From Mytilus galloprovincialis (lineage: Eukaryota; Mollusca; Bivalvia; Mytilida; Mytilidae), in assembly GCF_965363235.1 (NCBI RefSeq), contig NC_134847.1:55150439-55214438 (forward strand): DNA of 64,000 nucleotides. Reading direction: 5' to 3'. The notes under the pieces are model-generated. The model searched no databases, was not told the DNA's origin, and saw nothing but the letters and a program-made list of their open reading frames with translations. Shown here piece by piece: positions 11,663 through 23,330 of this stretch. Position numbers and translations under genes: made by a program. How positions within the stretch are numbered: the first letter of the stretch is position 1; every line of letters begins with the position of its first letter.

Positions 11663-12047
11663 CGTACTAAATTATCACCCTGGTACCTTTGATAACTATT
11701 CACACCACTGGGTCGATGCCACTGCTGGTGGACGTTTCGTCCCCGAGGTTATCACCAGCCCAGTAGTCAACACTTCGGTGTTGACATGAATGCCAATAAT
11801 GTGGTCATTTTATATGCTGTTTACAACTTTGAATTTTTCGAACAAATAATGCCTTTCTTATCCCAGACATAGATTACATTAGCCGTATTTGGCACGACTT
11901 TTTGGAATTTAGGATCCTCTATGCTCTTAAACTTTGTACTTGTTTGGCTTTATAAATATTTGATTTGAGCGTCACTGATGAGTCTTATGTAAACGAAACG
12001 CGCGTCTGGCGTACTAAATTATAACCCTGTTACCTTTGATAACTATT
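11663..12047 (+). mobile_element. Hammerhead-bearing short retroelement, one full unit plus the start of the next
   Basis: The block begins GCGTACTAAATTATCACCCT with CTGGTACCTTTGATAACTAT. It runs about 344 bp to a hammerhead motif and then restarts with GCGTACTAAATTATAACCCT and TTACCTTTGATAACTATT. That is one monomer followed by the first 40 bases of a second, joined exactly at the predicted ribozyme cleavage point (after 12006). It contains a GTAGTCAACACTTCGGTGTT hairpin at about 11762-11785. No protein is encoded. Such monomer-plus-part layouts fit ribozyme-processed RNA that is copied back into DNA. Confidence 0.78.
11969..12014 (+). ncRNA. Hammerhead ribozyme, type I, slightly decayed
   Basis: The core parts appear in order: stem I strand GCGTCA, core CTGATGA (11975-11981), stem II strand GTC, loop, AAC, core GAAA (11995-11998), a very short stem III in CGCGCG, cleavage triplet GTC (12004-12006), and stem I return strand TGGCGT. 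Stem I pairs over six positions with two G-U pairs. Stem II is weakened because the usual GAC is AAC. The family normally self-cleaves after GTC. Activity of this copy is doubtful. Confidence 0.8.
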
Positions 12048-12208
12048 TACGGCATTTTCACTGGCTATTCGTTAGATCATTGATGACCGTCAAAGGTTAC
12101 GACAATATTCATTTTGTGTGCAAAATGCTTGAACAACGATTCTCGTAATTTTTAGTTTAACGCAATGGAAGTGTTGGCCGTATTTAGACAACCAGGTTTA
12201 ATAACTTG

Positions 12209-12343
12209 TGAGAATGGGATATTGCTTGATATCAAATCTCGTTATTTAATTCAAATAGTAATAATAAACTCGCCAAAGGCTCGTTTATTATCATATTGAA
12301 ATTAAATACTTCGAGTTGATAAAAGCGATATCTATTCTCACTC
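12209..12343. repeat. Palindromic fold-back element
   Basis: The left arm TGAGAATGGGATATTGCTTG and the right arm (reverse complement beginning TGAGAATAGATATCGCTTTT) pair across about 60 bp. They meet at a short centre, AATAAACTCGCC to GGCTCGTTTATT. It has no coding capacity and is of MITE or fold-back type. Confidence 0.7.
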
Positions 12344-14004
12344 ATTATGACACCCATAAATAATTTCTCAATATCAAATCTTAACTTTTACAAACATCTT
12401 CTCGTCTGAAACTACTTCACCAAGTTCATTATAGATAGAGATAACTGTAAACAGCAAGAATGTTCAGTAAAATAATATCTACAAACAAGTCACCATCACC
12501 AAAAACAGAAAAGTTTGCCATGAATTCTATTCTTGTCTTTAATTTTGAAGAGTGCCCTTTGTTTTGCACTGCAGCAAATAATTATTGAACAGCGGTATAC
12601 TAATGTTGCCTTTATTTAGATCCCCAATTTGAGGTTTTGCATCTGCATCTTCGATATTTAGATGAAGTACTTTACTAGTAAAATGGCATTCATTTGTTTT
12701 ATAAAATATTTTAAGTAATTTTAATATTTGACAAACGTGAAAATATCACTTTAAGTCGAAGTTCAATATGCGTTGCTTAGAAAATTCAAGCATTCAGATA
12801 GTGCCAGATGTCAGCTACAGCATAACAGTCCCACAGTTATTCTTCAATACTTTCCGCTTCTTTCTTGCAAAATGACCACAAATTACGATGTAGACGGTTT
12901 ATCATAAAAAGTTTTTATAATGTGAATAGTTCTATCATGTCTATATGGAAACCAACAAAGCTTGATCTTTATAAAGTATATTTTTTTCATAGGCTTCCAG
13001 CAATATAAGTTAATTCATTCTCCTATTTTCACAAAGCTGCAAGAACAACTGGTATTGTGCCGTCGTTTATTCATTATTTGAGTCATTTTAGCCTTGTACC
13101 CTGTGTATGAAATTCCTCAAATTAATCGTTTTAACCCCCTCTGCAGTATTCTAAGCAAAACAATCCCGATGTACATTGTCAAATTTTATATCTTACATGA
13201 AATTGTATAAATTTTACTACTGGATTAACTTAGTACATTGCAACCGTAAATAAGACACATATTGCAATTAAAGACTTAATAATAGTTATTCTTTCAAGTG
13301 ATGTAAGTGACGGTTTTGACAATTTTATGTATAATATTCTTTTATATTTCGGGAATTGAGGAAGGAGACTTAGTCTAGCGACCAAATTCCCGCAACAAAT
13401 GAGACTAGTGACCATTAATAGCCACCGTTAAGGATCAACATAAGAATCAACAAGCTAGTGAACAATTAGGCGATATGTCTAAAAACCATCAATTTGTATT
13501 TGGTATTTACACTACCATTACAAAATATATATCGAACAAGGACTTCCAATGGCAATCCTTAGTTAATAATTTTATACGGCATGAACTTTTAATAATTTAT
13601 TTATGTTGTATGCTTTAATAAGCAACTTTGATCCTCTGCAGTGACAAACACGTTCATAAAAATATTTAAGTTGTCAGTGAGATCGGTCGATACCATCAAT
13701 TTGAGCCAGGTTTGATTCAGATTTTTTTAGTATGGAAAGTTTGAGTAGTAACGAAAGTATGAGTAGTTGACATGAAAATACAATTTCAACCGATGTGGTA
13801 CCCAAAAGGTTCAAGACCCCACTTAATCAATTAGGCGGACACTGCGCGCGGTCAGTACGTTTCATTTTAGTCAGTTCCATATTTTAATGAATACTAGAAA
13901 CATCAGTATTCTGAACCATTTGTGCTAATTTATTCGACTGATAAATAAACGAATGGACTATTAGGGGAAACATTGTTAAATAACGTTTAGATCATATTGT
14001 CTAC

Positions 14005-14275
14005 ATGAAGCCTGTAATTCAGTGGTTGTCGTGTGTTTATGTGTCACATATTTGTTTTTCGTTCATTTTTTGGTGCATAAATAAGGCCGTTAGTTTTTTA
14101 GTTTAAATTGTTTACGTTTCATTTCGGGTTTTTTTTATAGCTGACTGTGCGGTATGGGCTTTGCTCATAGTTGAAGACCGTACGGTGACATATAGATGTT
14201 AATTTCTGTGTCATTTTGGTCATTTGTGGAGAGTTGTCTCATTGGCAATCATACCACATTTTCTTTTTTTATGAA
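14005..14275 (+). repeat. Dispersed mussel-type repeat, nearly full plus copy
   Basis: This is the best copy of the family described at 3121-3300. It contains AGCCTGTAATTCAGTGGTTG, TTTTTCGTTCATTTTTTGGT, TATAGCTGACTGTGCGGTAT and GGAGAGTTGTCTCATTGGCA, and ends CATACCACATTTTCTTTTTT. Confidence 0.8.
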
Positions 14276-15959
14276 TAATGTCTGTTTATTTATATTAGCT
14301 GCAATTTCTTCTTTTTTTTTCAACAGTCGTATATCATTCGTTTGTATTAATTCTGACTATTTGTTATATTTTTAATGATAATACTATTTCTGTTCCATGG
14401 AGTTAGGTTTACAAGAACAAAGAAAAATTAAATATTAAATATTATTACGGTTCAAAAATTTGCAATAGGAAAATGTCGAGGAGTACAAAAAAGTAAGTGG
14501 TTGACATAAAAAAAAAAAAGAGTAAAGCGGTGGCCGAAAGTTCAAGAAACTAAAATTAGGTGCAGTTTCCCACCCGGGCATTCAATTTAACCCCGGATGG
14601 TCCAAAACTTAAAAAGTATAGGAGTAGTAGCTCGTGCCACCATGCTTGTTCTTAAATTTTGGAAGATGTTGTAAACGTCCGGTGCAAATTGCAACCCGAG
14701 TATATGCACAGGCTTCCAATCTTAATAGGAATGGGGACGGACCTTTTCCGAAGGTAATTATACAAAAAAAAAACGAAAATGTGTGTAGGCACGCAGTCAC
14801 TTACAATTTCACGAACAAAAGGATAAGTTAAGTCTAAACTAAATTGTATTTGGAAACTGTGGAGAGTTATAGCAAATCGCAAAGGGTCATAAATAAGATG
14901 TGTTAAAAGTAAAGTAAAAAAATACCGATTTCCAAGTAACTTCCTGACGAAAATTCCCATATCAAGTGGTGCAATCAAAAAATCAAACATATCAAACGAA
15001 TGGACAATAACGGCCATAATCTTGACTTCGTATTGGAACTTCATGTTCTAAAATGTAGCTGTCGACCCCAGGAACCTTACTCCGCCATGGCGATCCGGTT
15101 AGTTTAAATGGACAATAATTTTCAATTACGTTTGATCATACATCTGTGATATTCATATTCTAATTGATGATAACTCACAGATGAATGAGAGAAGTTCATA
15201 AATGAAAAGACACGTTCTCCTCTTCTTTGAAATAGAAAGACAGTATATAGTTATTCTATCGCACATAACATCTTCCTTTTAAAAGGGCCATTTGCTACGA
15301 GATACAAAAGTAAAAACGAAATAATCATTTGTTCGTAGCAGCTAGTTAGGTTCAATCTTGTATAAATAAGCTTAGAAACATCGCAGATTAATTATTCCCT
15401 TGCAAGTTTATAGCGGGTTATATGACTGTCAACAGTCTTCGGAGGTCACCTCGAAGGTTATGAAAATTGTGTCACGACTAGAATACACACGAAATGTTGA
15501 TGCATATTATCGCGATCATGCACAGCAAATTGTTTATTTTATACTTTTATGATTTGGATAAACGTAGAAGTTTGTTATAAATCAAACATTAGATTTGAGT
15601 CAAATCGGTCGACAGGAGTTTGAAATGCAATGCTCCTTTGATTCCAATGAAAAAAACATATACAAATGAATTAGCAAGATTAAACTTCTATAACGTAAAT
15701 CAAAATGTGTAATTGGGTTATTAAGCTTTCAATTTTATATATAGTGTATCGATATATTTTATTTCAAACAATTTTTACTTGCTTAAAATCACAGTTAAGA
15801 GTTCTTTGCAGTGAGCGAAAATGTGAGGATAAATTCCTTTTTACTATGAATAAATATACAGTATGTTTATGTATGTCATGCGATACAAGTGGATAATAAT
15901 TATTAACATATAAAGTAAATATTTTCATGTTACGCTTTACTAACATAGATGTTGATCTT

Positions 15960-16640
15960 TCTCATAAGAAGTCGAAACTTGTTTTAGAATCGAAATTAAA
16001 CTGAGAACGCCATGGCTAAAAATGAAAAAAGACAAACTGACAAAAATTAGTTCACATGACACAACACAGAAAACTAAAGCATAAGCAACGCGAACCCCAC
16101 CAAAAACCAGGGGAGAACAGGTGTTTCGGAAGAGTAAGCAGATCCTGCTCCACATGTGGCATCAGTCGTGTTGCTTATGTGATAACAAATGCGGTAAATA
16201 GTCTAATTCGGTAGTTCACATTCATGAAAGGGAAGGGGATTGTTACGACGTAAGGAACATATCCGATATAATTTGTGAAACGGTTATTCCATAATGGTCA
16301 ACCAACTGGTAATGGCGTCCGTAAAATTTACGAAGGAATAATTTCAACTTCACCATTTGGAACTCTTGGTTTAATAGCTTCTTTGTGAGCAGCAACCCTC
16401 TATCAAGAAAATCATGATAGGAAATGCAAACACGGAAATATCGTATCAATTGGAAGATATATGACCCGTATGCAGGTGCTGCTGGAATGTTGCTACTTAG
16501 AAATGGAAAGTTCACAAATGGAAAGCTGAAATTATCTCTTTCGTCGTAAAGTTTTGTTTTCAACCGACCCTCATTGTCAATTTCTAGATGTCAGTCAAGA
16601 TATGAGGTCGACTTAACTGTATCTGTATTATACTTTAACA
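15960..16640 (-). pseudogene. Reverse transcriptase 3' end and tail of the same retroelement family, minus copy
   Basis: The minus strand carries HLEIDNEGRLKTKLYDERDN, then FSFPFVNFPFLSSNIPAAPA, RKFYGRHYQLVDHYGITVSQ and a stop near 16246. The rest down to about 15960 is the untranslated tail shared with 8175-8290 (GTTCGCGTTGCTTATGC side). The catalytic YIDD part is missing, so the copy is 5'-truncated, which is usual for retrotransposed copies. One stop lies within the SYLD-HLEID stretch. It is non-functional. Confidence 0.75.
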
Positions 16641-17191
16641 TATGCAAATTCGTGATTTTTAATGGTCCTCTAACAAGTTATGTCGTAAATATTTGTTGGA
16701 TGAACGAATTGGTGGGCTAAGAAACGCACAAAGTGATTTCAAAATAGCTCAACTTCTGGAGCAGGTTCTAACAAGACAACAGACACAAAGTACCGATGTA
16801 TGGATATGTATATTGACTTATACATATTTGTGAAGCAATTCGACGTTTGCTATACCAAAGCTTAGTTTAACATGTGATTTTTTAAAATTTTAAATGATTG
16901 TTTTATAAACTGTTATAAACAAACATTTTCTGCATTTGTTTTTTAATTATTGTATTATGATTTTGCCAGAACAAATAAGAACGTCCATGGGCAACTTTGT
17001 CAGTAGGATTTAATTGTTATATTTTATCAAGTTTACATCTTTTTCAGCGTGTCTGTACATAAAAACTGGTTACCGGGAAGATATCACTATCGCGTAATAT
17101 CGACCCTCCAATCACATTGCACACCATGGGATACTGTAGTAATGCTTACTATCAGTTTTTCGTTTTCATATAAAACAACAAATTAACTTAC

Positions 17192-17289
17192 TTGTGCTCC
17201 AAACCAGTCAAGCTGTGAGGTCACGAAGAGATAGCAGGAATTTTCATAAATAAACCAATTCACTGAAGGGCATTCTGTCTTTTGAGTAT
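17192..17289 (-). CDS. C-type lectin domain, first exon of the Ig-lectin gene
   Basis: The 98-nt exon reads TECPSVNWFIYENSCYLFVT and then SQLDWFGAQ. This is the N-terminal strand of a long-form C-type lectin domain: two extra cysteines (TEC, NSC), the W.....CY.F pattern, and the W..A. start of helix 1. The acceptor is TTGTTCAG (17290-17291) and the donor is GTAAGTT (17190-17191). It enters in phase 1, exactly the phase left by the Ig7 exon at 20298-20600, and exits in phase 0 into the exon at 1655-1754. This links the Ig array and the lectin domain in one transcript model. An extra small exon between Ig7 and here cannot be excluded. Confidence 0.9.
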
Positions 17290-17389
17290 CTGAACAAAGT
17301 ATATATATTTTTTAAATTATATGTCATTGCATTGTAGAGAATAAACAAAAATGGACTTTTCTCATCTTCACATTGATAAATCTTCTGTG

Positions 17390-18090
17390 ACACGGATATT
17401 CCATAACTGTCAACCAACTCGTGATGGCGTCCTTAAAAGTTTCGAAGGGATGATTTCAACTTCACTATTTGGAATTCTTGGTTTAATATTTTCCACCAGC
17501 AACCCTCTTTCAATGAAATTTTAATAAGAAAATATAGGCCGGGGAATATCGTATCAATTGGGAGATATATACTCCGCTACTAGTATGTTGCTACATATAA
17601 ATGGAAAGTTCACAAATGGGAAGCTGAAATCATCTCGTTTATCGTGAAGTTTTGTTTTCAACCGACACTCATTGTCAATTTCTAGATGTAAGTCAAGATA
17701 GGAGGCAAATTTGACTGTATCTGTTGTATCCTTTATATCTAGTTCAATGTGATAGATGCGTTCAACAGTCACCAATTCTGAATTATATAGTGACAGAACA
17801 TCATCTATATAACGGAAAGTAAAGTTAAAGGATATTGCTTACTTCTTATCTTTCTTCCTAAGAAGTTATTGTATGAAGTCAGTCTCATAATAATAATGGA
17901 ACAAGTCGGCAAGTGGAGGGTTACAATTGGTTCCAAGAGGAATGACGATAGTAAAAATGTTGTCAATCAAGAAATCAAGCATCTTATAATGTCAGTTTCA
18001 TAGCATTTTTGGTTTGAATCAGAGTTATTCTTTATAAAGTAAGATTTATCCGAATCTAAAGCAAGATACTTGTTTCTACGTTGGTCATTT
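17390..18090 (-). pseudogene. Reverse transcriptase fragment of the same retroelement family
   Basis: Reading the minus strand gives DQRRNKYLALDSDKSYFIKN, then FLIDNIFTIVIPLGTNCNPP, then SFNFTFRYIDDVLSLYNS with the YIDD catalytic box, then YHIELDIKDTTDTVKFASYL. Past FICSN the frame slips and continues near the 3' side. This copy extends further upstream than the others and gives the best view of the family: P-GTN-C-P..AD before YIDD replaces the usual RT motif. In-frame stops (after DFIQ and DKK) and a frameshift make it a relic. It lies in the intron between Ig7 and the first lectin exon. Confidence 0.78.
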
Positions 18091-18828
18091 TTTTTATGAT
18101 TTTATGAAACAAATTAATAACAACTCTCCAATTTGTTCCCATCGTTTGGAATGGAGAATACTTTTTCGGCACATATTCCATCAACAACAAACACAACATG
18201 ATATTAAAAACATTGACGAGCTTACGTAACTAACATGACATCACGAACTTTATACAATTATTTCATATTACTCAAAACAATTTTTATGAAGGATGTTATG
18301 GAAAGACGATTTTGTGACTACTTGGACTACAACCGATAAGACAGAACAAATTATCCAATCAAAACAACAACAGAAATATAAAAAAACAAGTGCATAATAA
18401 GTACATGAGTACATGATTATTAATGTTCGATGTACAAAATATCGAATGACGACGTATAGCAATGCAAATTCACACTATGTATAACAGTCATATTAGTCAT
18501 GTTCACCATAAGACGAAACCGATACCGAAATCGATACCGAAACCATATATAGTAGTGAGGTAAATGTTAAATGTAAATGTTATGTCAATTAACTCAAACC
18601 TTTCACTCCATTGTATTGTTTGAAATTTGAATACACTAGATGGGATATTACTTCAATTCATCAATTCACACGAATCTATCAACAAAAGCTGAGTTTAATG
18701 CAAACTCTATCACTAATACAAGTTATAGACAATTTATTCATCATGCAAATTTATCATTAAATATGTTTCGTCGTAGGCAAAGAGCTGCACATAGTTCTAC
18801 AAAGGCTGCATCATCGTTCCGACTTTGT

Positions 18829-19056
18829 CTATAAAAAGAAAATTTTCATAGGTCTTATGGAATGTTCTACACAAACTCTTCTTGCACGAATTTTTTCATT
18901 GACAATTTTGCGGTGAGAGCGGATTATTGCATTTTGATTGCGTAGATACCTTACAGTATATGGTGTTGCAAGAGGATGTTCCGATGAGTATAGGGTATCG
19001 CCAATTAAGTAACAATCACAAGGGAATAGTAATATTAACGTGTGGAACGACCGCAT
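18829..19056 (-). pseudogene. Relic of a PIF/Harbinger-type transposase
   Basis: The minus frame reads FPCDCYLIGDTLYSSEHPLA, then TPYTVRYLRNQNA and RKIVNEKIRARRVCVEHSIR. This resembles the DDE_4 (HARBI1-like) catalytic region, 'LGD.AYPL..LLTPY.....', followed by 'ERA/EH..G.LK'. The D of IGD would be the second catalytic Asp. Only about 75 residues are left, no inverted repeats were found around it, and the adjoining sequence is not clearly transposase. The call rests on motif likeness alone. Confidence 0.55.
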
Positions 19057-19349
19057 CTATCAATCTGTAAGACATCGCGTCATTGTTATGACTTAGGAAA
19101 CCAGATTTGATGTATCTTATTTTCTTTTCTGTGTCTATTATGATTTACGTATGAATACAGTGTATAAAACGATGTCCACTATAAAACAATGCTTAGTTTT
19201 CAGTTGGGCGATCTATTCTTTCGGACATACCATCAATAGATCCAACGGATTCTTCCAATTCCTCAGTTGACTGCCATTTTATCACTGATATAAAGGCTTG
19301 ATGAAGAATTGGCTCAATTTCATGGATAGCTTTGGGAATTAAGTATTGC

Positions 19350-19460
19350 TAACATCAAACATGAAAGGCCGTACATTGACCTTTAATGGCTTACTTTAAA
19401 AAAATGCTATTTGAATGGAGAGTTGTCTCATTGGCACTCACACCATACACGTGTATCTTC
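19350..19460 (+). repeat. 3' fragment of the dispersed mussel-type repeat
   Basis: GGCCGTACATTGACCTTTAA, then GGAGAGTTGTCTCATTGGCA, match the 3' third of the family described at 3121-3300. The stretch from 19460 to 20297 otherwise holds only AT-rich intron. Confidence 0.6.
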
Positions 19461-20297
19461 CTTTTTCTATATATAAGCTGACAAAAATATATTAATACAG
19501 GTATATTGATCCTGCTTCCATAAGATGTTTTAAAGTGAAAATTTAACGTGAATAGGTTGGATTATGCTTTTCAATCAACTGAATAAGCACATTTTTACGC
19601 AAGATACAATGTTCTTTAGTTATTTACATTCAGATTCTTGACAATTTCTTGCTTTCGTATTTGTCAAATAGTTTCCTCATTGGTAAGCATACCACATATT
19701 CTTCTTAATGAAGTGTGGACCTAGCTTTTGTTATTGTTTTCTCTGGTTGTTTTTTGCCTTAGTCTTACCTGGTTTTTTTTAAACTTCTAGTTTTTAATTG
19801 CACCCTGTGTATCTTGTTTGCTTTTTTGAAATTTAATATCAGTTGGTACAGGAATTCTCTGAAACTTTTTGATTTATATTTCTTAATATGAAGCAATACA
19901 ACATAATTGAATTATTAAACACACTGTCATTCTAAATGTAATTTGGAATTTGAACTGTATTCCTTTTGACCGAGAAAATATGCATAAAAGCTTACGTTTG
20001 ATAAAAGTTTCATGTATGGATTTCGTTTTGGTTTTTTTATTAGTTTTTTTTTTTGTCATGTTTTTTATTGTTCTATAACCTAACGTATTAAGCGCCATAA
20101 CCACAACGTGCCTAAATAAAACAGTTAAAAATGGTTAACGGAAACAACTCCTGAGCAAGTTTGAACCTTAGAAATGCAAAAAGTAAATTGTCATGATTTT
20201 TGTAGATGAAATGTACAGTGAAAATTACCGATTTAGTGGTAAATAACTTTTCCTGCGCACAGAGAAGAACAACAAAATGCAAACAAAATATACTTAC

Positions 20298-20600
20298 TTT
20301 CTGTTACATAGAGTCTGGTAGATCCCGATCCTGTCCCAAAATTATCAGAGACGGAACATTTATAAGTCCCATCATCACTCTCATCCGTATAGACGATCGT
20401 AAGGGAAGGATTTGAAACACTGCCTCCACGGTATTTGCTAGTATAAGGTAAAGTAAGAGAGCCACCAGTAGTATATCTTATCCAATGAACACCAGTGATA
20501 CCATATATAGAGTTAGAAACAGCAGTACAAACCAAAGTCACTGATCTATGGATGACAACTTGGTAAGTTGATTGGCTTACATAAACGGTTGGTGGCTGCC
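20298..20600 (-). CDS. Ig domain 7 exon of the Ig-lectin gene
   Basis: This is one Ig-like domain in one phase 1-1 exon (303 nt). It reads QPPTVYVSQSTYQVV, then SVTLVCTAVS with the first disulfide Cys, VHWIRY with the core Trp, NPSLTIVYTDESDDGTYKCS with the D.G.Y.C motif, and ends STRLYVTE. The acceptor is ATGGTAG (20601-20602) and the donor is GTAAGTA (20296-20297). All hallmark residues of an I-set or V-type fold are present. It is the last Ig before the lectin domain; its exit phase fits the lectin exon at 17192-17289. Confidence 0.92.
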
Positions 20601-20659
20601 CTACCATGACACAAAAGAAATATATTTAAAACAAACAATGTCACTGAAAATGTATAAAA

Positions 20660-20765
20660 TATAAAAAAGAAGACGTGATATAATCGCCAATAAGGCAACT
20701 ATCACCAGAGACCAAAGTTACACACAAAATACACCTATAGGTCCGCGTAAGGCCTTCAACTAGAG
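20660..20765 (-). repeat. 3' fragment of the dispersed mussel-type repeat
   Basis: AAAAAGAAGACGTGATATAA and AAGGCAACTATCACCAGAGA match, inverted, the family described at 3121-3300. The remaining intron up to 22411 is AT-rich and shows no exon that I can support. Confidence 0.6.
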
Positions 20766-22411
20766 CAAAGTATATAAAAATTATCTGTGGCGTTTAGATT
20801 TTTTTAAATGCTATTGTTTAGTTCATGAAATAATACCGTTTTAAGTATTGTTTTTTCATTCGACTATCGTTTTTCTGGTACGCCCATTTGTCAAAAAAAT
20901 CTTTAATTCAGAAAGAACTTTTATGATGGCTCAAAACAACTGCATCTTATGATTTATTGAGTGCTAAGGGATTGTTCATAATTTCACTGAACTTTGAAAT
21001 AAGAAATATGGGGAAAATACGCCTGACCACAATGTATCCCTTGAAATTATAAAAACAAACTCCATTATCATACTTTGATCATTGATAAATATTATAATAA
21101 GTGAAAAAAATCATACCGAAATCAAGTTTTAGAGGGAAGGCAATGAAACCTGTCAAAACCGAACGAGGTATAAAATCTACAAAACGACTTGGTAAATGAA
21201 GAACAGTTTGGCTTCTTTATAGTAATTTCAAGACATCGAATGAAGGGGAAAAGGGGGGTGCCATGCCAACGTGAAAGAGTGATGCTGTCATTTCGTTATT
21301 TGTCATCATACTGAAACGGTGGTACATGAAAACATTGACAATGTGATAATCTCTACCTTTATTGTAATAGACAACTACGTTCGTGATTAATAGTATAAAC
21401 AGAAATTCACAGAGGACATATCTCTACACATTAAATTTACTTTTTCTAGAAAACATACTGAGACCAACTCCGTCCAACTCATAAAGCATTCTCATACCAT
21501 TTAGTATAGTTCAAAATTAATAAACCACACTTTTTTCGGCTGTAAACGCCCAAAGGGTTGCTATCTTGAAATTTGTTAATTTTGGTCGCCTCATATTAAT
21601 TTTACATATATAAGTTAACCAAGCCTTTATATGATGAACCATCAACTCTAAACAATTCCAATCACACGTTGTTTTTGTTCTTTTTTTTTGTTTGACCGTA
21701 TACGAAATTTGGTTACACATATATCATTTCATTCCGCTCTCACTTCATATGGAAATTACTAAACCCTTATAAATCGAATTAATTTACTAGCACACTATGT
21801 AACTAAACATATCTAGGAAATAAATGTAGCATATACACTGTGAGTAATAACCCTGAAATCTCACCTCAGGGCACAAGGAAATAATAGAAGCATTAATGAA
21901 ACTGCTATAGTTGATCGATGTTCAAAAATATGAATACGACAAATAATTCGGACGTTTTATGTAACAATTCTGATAAAACTATTATCCCACTGAATCGAAC
22001 GCCTGCTGGAGGCTGTGCTTTATCGCCCCTTTGCTCGGGAAAATGTATTGACATGCATTACATGACAAGTTATTCATAAACAATTCCATTCGAAAATATG
22101 AATGTATACGCTCTGGGATGTTCTCTATTGTCCTTTTGGTTTAGTACCTGCTATTTTATTTTCTTGAATTGGCTACACAAAAATTCAGTCAAACGAAACT
22201 GTTAAATGCCACTTAAACACGTTCTATGTACAACAAATATGATACGAACAACTATATTTTCTTATTATATGAGATCTTTTTGAAGTGCTTCAAAATAAGA
22301 TAAGAAAATGAGAACTTCCTTTACCAAATAATCTCCAGAAATATATTATGAAAATAAAGTTATTATATCTATTGTAAATTGCTAATATCTAGTATCTAAA
22401 CAGCAGCTTAC

Positions 22412-22717
22412 CATTTCTTATAAATAAATGTGTTGATGAACTCTGTCCTATTCCTACATCGTTTGATGCAAAACATGTATATTCACCTTCATCGCCATCA
22501 TCGAGATTATTTATGGTGAGCTGTGGTGTAGATGGCGAACTACCGCTATATTTATTGATGTTTGTATAAGGTCCGATCGTAGTTATGTAAGAATTCTTTT
22601 TTTTCTGCCAAAACACATGAAGTATCGAAATTCCAGAATTCACAGCACAAAACAAAGTCACTTCGGTAAATCTTTCATACTGTGGAAAACTCTCACCTAT
22701 AGATACAGTAGGTACAC
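22412..22717 (-). CDS. Ig domain 6 exon of the Ig-lectin gene
   Basis: This is a 306-nt phase 1-1 exon. It encodes VPTVSIGESFPQYERF, then EVTLFCAVNS (first Cys), VFWQKKKN (core Trp), TPQLTINNLDDGDEGEYTCF (the Y.C motif) and ends SSSTHLFIRN. The acceptor is TTTCTAG (22718-22719) and the donor is GTAAGCT (22410-22411). The domain is of ordinary length for the family and complete. It is more distant from its neighbours than Ig3 is from Ig4. Confidence 0.92.
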
Positions 22718-23129
22718 CTAGAAATAAATAACACACATCGTATTTGATCATGAGTTGTTTGGCAATCGTATTGGAGATATATATGAATAAATATTGTTTG
22801 CAAAAGGTGTTTTTTAACCACCTAGTTTTGATATAAAATGTGTTCAGTATTATTATTATTTGGTAATTATCTTATTTAATATCACTGACGTTCATTATCG
22901 AAATAGAATGATTAATTTTCCTGCGCGACTAAGATAAACCCAGTTTTAAGAAGTGTTCGTTTTTACATTTCATTGTAGTGGGTTGGAAATGTTACTTTTC
23001 TGTTCAAAATATTTCCTTTTGTCATGGGTTGTCTGTGTTTTCTGCGACTAACGGTTTTGAATTGTCCTCTTGGTATCTTCTTATCTTCTCAACCAAAGAT
23101 AGATGCATGAATGAAATTAAATAAACAGT

Positions 23130-23330
23130 TCATTGATACCAGTATTGGAATTTCGTATATACGTCAGACGCGTGTTTCATCTTCAAAGACTCAACAGTAA
23201 CGCTCTAAAAAAATGTGAAAAAGGCCAAATAAAGTACGAAGTTGAAGAGCATTGAGTACCGAAAATTCCTAAAAGTTGTTGCCAAATACAGCTATGGTAA
23301 TCTTTTCCTGAGGGTAATGAAAATTTGAAT
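23130..23330 (-). mobile_element. Decayed hammerhead-bearing repeat, minus copy
   Basis: On the minus strand a worn hammerhead lies at about 23159-23204: stem I GCGTTA, core CTGTTGA (one change from CTGATGA), AGTC, then GATGAAACACGCGTC and TGACGT. Before it comes the body seen in other copies (GCTCTTCAACTTCGTACTTT, and GTATTTGGCAACAAC). The core change should abolish cleavage. It sits in the intron between Ig5 and Ig6, in the gene's sense orientation. Confidence 0.65.

Larger units (their letters stand above)
1755..17191 (-). other. 15.4 kb intron splitting the C-type lectin domain
   Basis: This intron lies between the first and second CTLD exons. It is made largely of inserted DNA: two retroelement copies, a 5.1 kb inverted-repeat element, a tRNA-derived SINE, a hammerhead-bearing repeat and several palindromes, listed separately. 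Stretches at about 10030-11660, 12350-14000 and 14280-15950 show no coding exon or element that I can name. They hold only short AT-rich runs and weak repeat traces, including a block at about 14930-15050 with the string CATATCAAACGAATGGA of the 700/60000 repeat family. Confidence 0.7.

Noticed and set aside
14652-15044. 130-residue minus open frame as a gene
   Set aside because: No domain or splice context; part of it (about 14930-15050) overlaps a dispersed repeat.
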